A stretch of 46,351 nucleotides of DNA from a virus, in the IMG/VR virus record IMGVR_UViG_3300037297_000015, positions 1 through 46,351 of that record. One strand, 5' to 3'. The number at the start of each line of letters is the position of its first letter. Position 1 is the stretch's first letter. The notes below the pieces were generated by a model, which saw only the letters and a list, made by a program, of their open reading frames with translations, was not told the origin of the DNA and searched no databases. The translations under genes were made by a program, and so were the position numbers. Shown here piece by piece: positions 44,021 to 46,351 of this stretch.

Positions 44021-46351
44021 TCACCCTTTCCGCATAGTGTATTCGTCGATATTCGTGCCAGTGCGCCGATCAGTCGCCCCGATGATGTTCGGTGCAGCCC
44101 GAGCTACCACGTTGCCGCTGACCCGTTCGATGACAGGCACGATGTTGCCATTATCATCTACACGAACGCTCACCTCAACAGTTCCGCCAGATTCGCCGGA
44201 TGACCGCACGCCAAGACGACCACGTCGATCACGCTCAAGCGGCATGATCGCTTCTGGACCGGCCTCCCCCATCAAACCAGCACCATTGCGCATCGGGAAT
44301 ACTGTGGGCCCGGAAACAACACCACCATCAGCGAAAGCCATGACATTACCGCCACTGAAAACATTTCCGTTCGCACTCGCTACCAAAGGACCGAATATTT
44401 TACCAAGTCCTATGCTGCTGAACAGTGATGTGAAAGCATTGCTGAGTATTTGATCGGCAAGATTATCCAGAACGCGACCCACTGCTTCTCCCATGCTTTC
44501 AGCGCCGCGGATCGCACTGGAAAATGCAGCTCCGAAACTTTCATCGATGGATTTTGCGGCATCTACCAGCGCATCTGTTTTCTTTTCGATTTTATCGATA
44601 TTCGTGCCCAGAGATTTGGCAGCTCCGAAACTTTCATCGATGGATTTTGCGGCATCTACCAGCGCATCTGTTTTCTTTTCGATTTTATCGATATTCGTGC
44701 CCAGAGATTTGGTCGTCACTTCGATTTCTGTGCGAAGCTGTTGTTCTTTGGTCATTTGCTCCGACATAGTGCCAGTTACGGCCCTAGCTGCTCGATTACG
44801 TGCCAGTTCCGCTTCGGCCAGAAGGCGTTCTGCTTTCGTCAAATCACGCGTGGCCTCTGCTTCGATGCGTTTTCCCATTTCCGTCCCGAAAGGCATCGCA
44901 GCACCAGCCTCGGCAAGTCGCGCTTCGGCTGTTTCATTCATCGCCTGCACTTTTGCGAGTTCTGCCTTAGCTGCAGCAACAGCGCTATCGGCAAGTTTAT
45001 AATTGCTATTGGCAACATCGATGGCACTGGCGGCTGCGCTTGGTGCAGCAGTTCCATAGAACGCCGCCAATTCGCCGTTCAGAGCAGCAGTGGCAGCGGC
45101 AGCATCATAAGAAGCGGTCTCAGAATCATTCGTGTTTTTCTTGAATACCAAGAAATACGACGCAGCACCGGCCACCAGCCCAGCCAGCAACCCCCATGGT
45201 CCTGTAGCGGCCCATGCCGCCACTCCGAGCGCCCTCAATGCTCCTGCGGCAGCGCCGGCGGCTCCTACAATCGTACCAAGCGAGGCGACGATATTCGGTA
45301 TTTGCGTTGCTGCCAGACCGATCATGGCAGATGCCATAACATCGATGTTCTCGGCCAGATAGGACACCGCCGATACGGAAGCTTCAACCGCCGGAACGAA
45401 CACTGTCAGCAAAGCATTGCCGATGCGCAATCCAATCGTACCAAGTTCGCCAAGCGCCTTATTCAGTCGCTGGGATAGCTGTTTCTGAACCTTGTTCAGC
45501 GCCTCATCGGTTGCCCCAGCCTTGTTCGCCATGTCTGCCATGATACCGGAGAATTTCTCACCAGCGCCGCCAGAAAATGCCAGTGCAGCGTTCAGTGCTT
45601 CGACTGATCCGAACAGTTGCGCCATCGCATCCGTGTTACCGCCGGTCTTGTCGATGATCTGATCGAGAAATTTAGCGAGCCCCATTGCTTCAAGCGACTG
45701 CGCATCAAAAGCAATACCGAGCTGCTTTGCCGCATCTGATGCCTGCTTGGTCGGTGCCACGACACTGGCTATCACCTGCCGTAGGCCGGTCGTCGCCATG
45801 GCGGTTGTTTGACCCTGAGTAGTCAGAGCTGCGACACCTGCAACGATCTCATCAAAGCTCACGCCTGCGGCTGCAGCAATTGGCACAACCTGCCCCAGCG
45901 CAGACCCCAACTCGCCAACCGTCGTTTTACCGGCTTTCATGCCGACAAATAGAGCGTCGGATGCCTGCGCGGCGGTCAGACCTTGGGCGGAATATGCGTT
46001 CATCGCTGTGGTCAGCGCGTCCACGCCTGTCGTCACATCTGTTACGCCGCCAATCGCCAGCTTATTCGCTTGATCCAGAAGTTTCGTCGCTTCTGCAACG
46101 CTGCCAGCGCCAGCACTGATCGCCTGATAATACGCTTGGACCTGAGCCGTTGCAGTTCCTCCATACGCCTTGGTTAGATCAATTGCTCCCTGAGTGAGTG
46201 CGTCAAGTTCTTCAGGCGTTCCTTCAATGAGCGTGGACGTTTCAGCCAATGCAGAATTGAAATCGCGGGCCACGGAAATCGCCCGTCGAGCACCTTCTAT
46301 ACTGGCGTAACCAGCAGCAATAGCTCCGAGGCCACGCGCGATCTTCGATGC
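44021..46351 (-). CDS. Tape measure protein, TP901 family (start missing)
   Basis: 777 codons in the window, open to the edge. The TP901 core is at the start (ARDFNSALAETSTLIEGTPE, ITAMNAYSAQGLTAAQASDA), with a hydrophobic region at about residues 330-400 (GLLAGLVAGAASYFLVFKK) that may enter the host membrane. Residues 525-590 contain a perfect duplicated 31-residue segment. The end AGLMGEAGPEAIMPLERDRR is the usual C-terminal signature. It sets tail length and guides DNA entry. The amino end probably starts at base 14. Confidence 0.9.
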   Translation of the reverse strand, partial: ASKIARGLGAIAAGYASIEGARRAISVARDFNSALAETSTLIEGTPEELDALTQGAIDLTKAYGGTATAQVQAYYQAISAGAGSVAEATKLLDQANKLAIGGVTDVTTGVDALTTAMNAYSAQGLTAAQASDALFVGMKAGKTTVGELGSALGQVVPIAAAAGVSFDEIVAGVAALTTQGQTTAMATTGLRQVIASVVAPTKQASDAAKQLGIAFDAQSLEAMGLAKFLDQIIDKTGGNTDAMAQLFGSVEALNAALAFSGGAGEKFSGIMADMANKAGATDEALNKVQKQLSQRLNKALGELGTIGLRIGNALLTVFVPAVEASVSAVSYLAENIDVMASAMIGLAATQIPNIVASLGTIVGAAGAAAGALRALGVAAWAATGPWGLLAGLVAGAASYFLVFKKNTNDSETASYDAAAATAALNGELAAFYGTAAPSAAASAIDVANSNYKLADSAVAAAKAELAKVQAMNETAEARLAEAGAAMPFGTEMGKRIEAEATRDLTKAERLLAEAELARNRAARAVTGTMSEQMTKEQQLRTEIEVTTKSLGTNIDKIEKKTDALVDAAKSIDESFGAAKSLGTNIDKIEKKTDALVDAAKSIDESFGAAFSSAIRGAESMGEAVGRVLDNLADQILSNAFTSLFSSIGLGKIFGPLVASANGNVFSGGNVMAFADGGVVSGPTVFPMRNGAGLMGEAGPEAIMPLERDRRGRLGVRSSGESGGTVEVSVRVDDNGNIVPVIERVSGNVVARAAPNIIGATDRRTGTNIDEYTMRKG
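44526..44711 (-). repeat. Perfect 93-bp tandem duplication in the tape measure gene
   Basis: Copy 1 is 44526-44618, copy 2 is 44619-44711, identical base by base. Each codes 31 residues (AAKSLGTNIDKIEKKTDALV and DAAKSIDESFG). Exact identity, including third positions, means a very recent event or an assembly artefact. Confidence 0.95.

Noticed and set aside
44450-45478. Rightward 342-codon frame opposite the tape measure gene
   Set aside because: Antisense to a clear tape measure sequence, with abnormal F, C and R content and no ribosome binding site.
1-46351. Exact circular join of the two ends
   Set aside because: The tape measure start at base 14 and the body at 46351 are in different frames when joined, so sequence is missing.

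Overview
The window is almost the whole genome of a tailed double-stranded DNA phage of the siphovirus type (long non-contractile tail). The morphotype follows from a lambda-like set: tail tube, tail terminator, G/GT tail chaperone with a frameshift signal, a TP901-type tape measure protein and a J-like tip protein. The host is probably an alphaproteobacterium. The reasons are a GapR (DUF2312) homologue, the GHN-PP amino-terminal tag on the large terminase and on a coiled-coil protein, a DUF1376 replication protein and a GC-rich sequence. No integrase, partition system or complete lysogeny module is seen. Both window ends fall in the tape measure gene, so this looks like a circularly assembled genome opened there, with a short piece of that gene missing.

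Layout. From about 23.0 kb leftward to base 18, and (if circular) on from 46.35 kb to 35.48 kb, one very long leftward unit carries in order: a Cro/CI-like regulator with its operator, small DNA-binding proteins, GapR, a RusA-like resolvase, a methyltransferase-like protein, DnaB, a DUF1376 protein, a string of tiny accessory genes, tRNA-Thr, TerS, TerL, an accessory virion protein, portal, protease-scaffold, decoration protein, major capsid, a proteasome-like Ntn hydrolase, connector genes, a glycan-modification cassette (two glycosyltransferases, a sulfotransferase, a sialyltransferase-like protein and a small basic protein), more head and neck genes, tail tube, chaperones, tape measure, tail tip, tailspike-like fibre, holin-like membrane proteins, a lambda R-like endolysin and a nested Rz/Rz1-like spanin pair. 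It ends at a Rho-independent terminator near 35.36 kb. Most genes overlap by ATGA or TGATG, so translational coupling is the rule.

Rightward from 23.19 to 32.0 kb runs an accessory and recombination operon: small unknown proteins, an ERF single-strand annealing protein, a coiled-coil partner, NinB, three HNH-type proteins, a DUF6745-like protein with SV-x-x repeats, an XRE regulator and a C5-cytosine methyltransferase holding a long out-of-frame ORF. Between 32.0 and 35.3 kb lies an island. A leftward mini-operon is headed by a ribbon-helix-helix protein with a palindromic operator in its own promoter and holds a truncated serine-resolvase DNA-binding domain. A divergent rightward set of four small genes sits behind a structured non-coding leader.

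The most unusual content is the glycan and sulfotransferase cassette inside the head-tail connector region, followed by the RHH-controlled island and the mosaic of repeats and minigenes at 17.3-18.1 kb. All functions are inferred from motifs read by eye; no database search was run.
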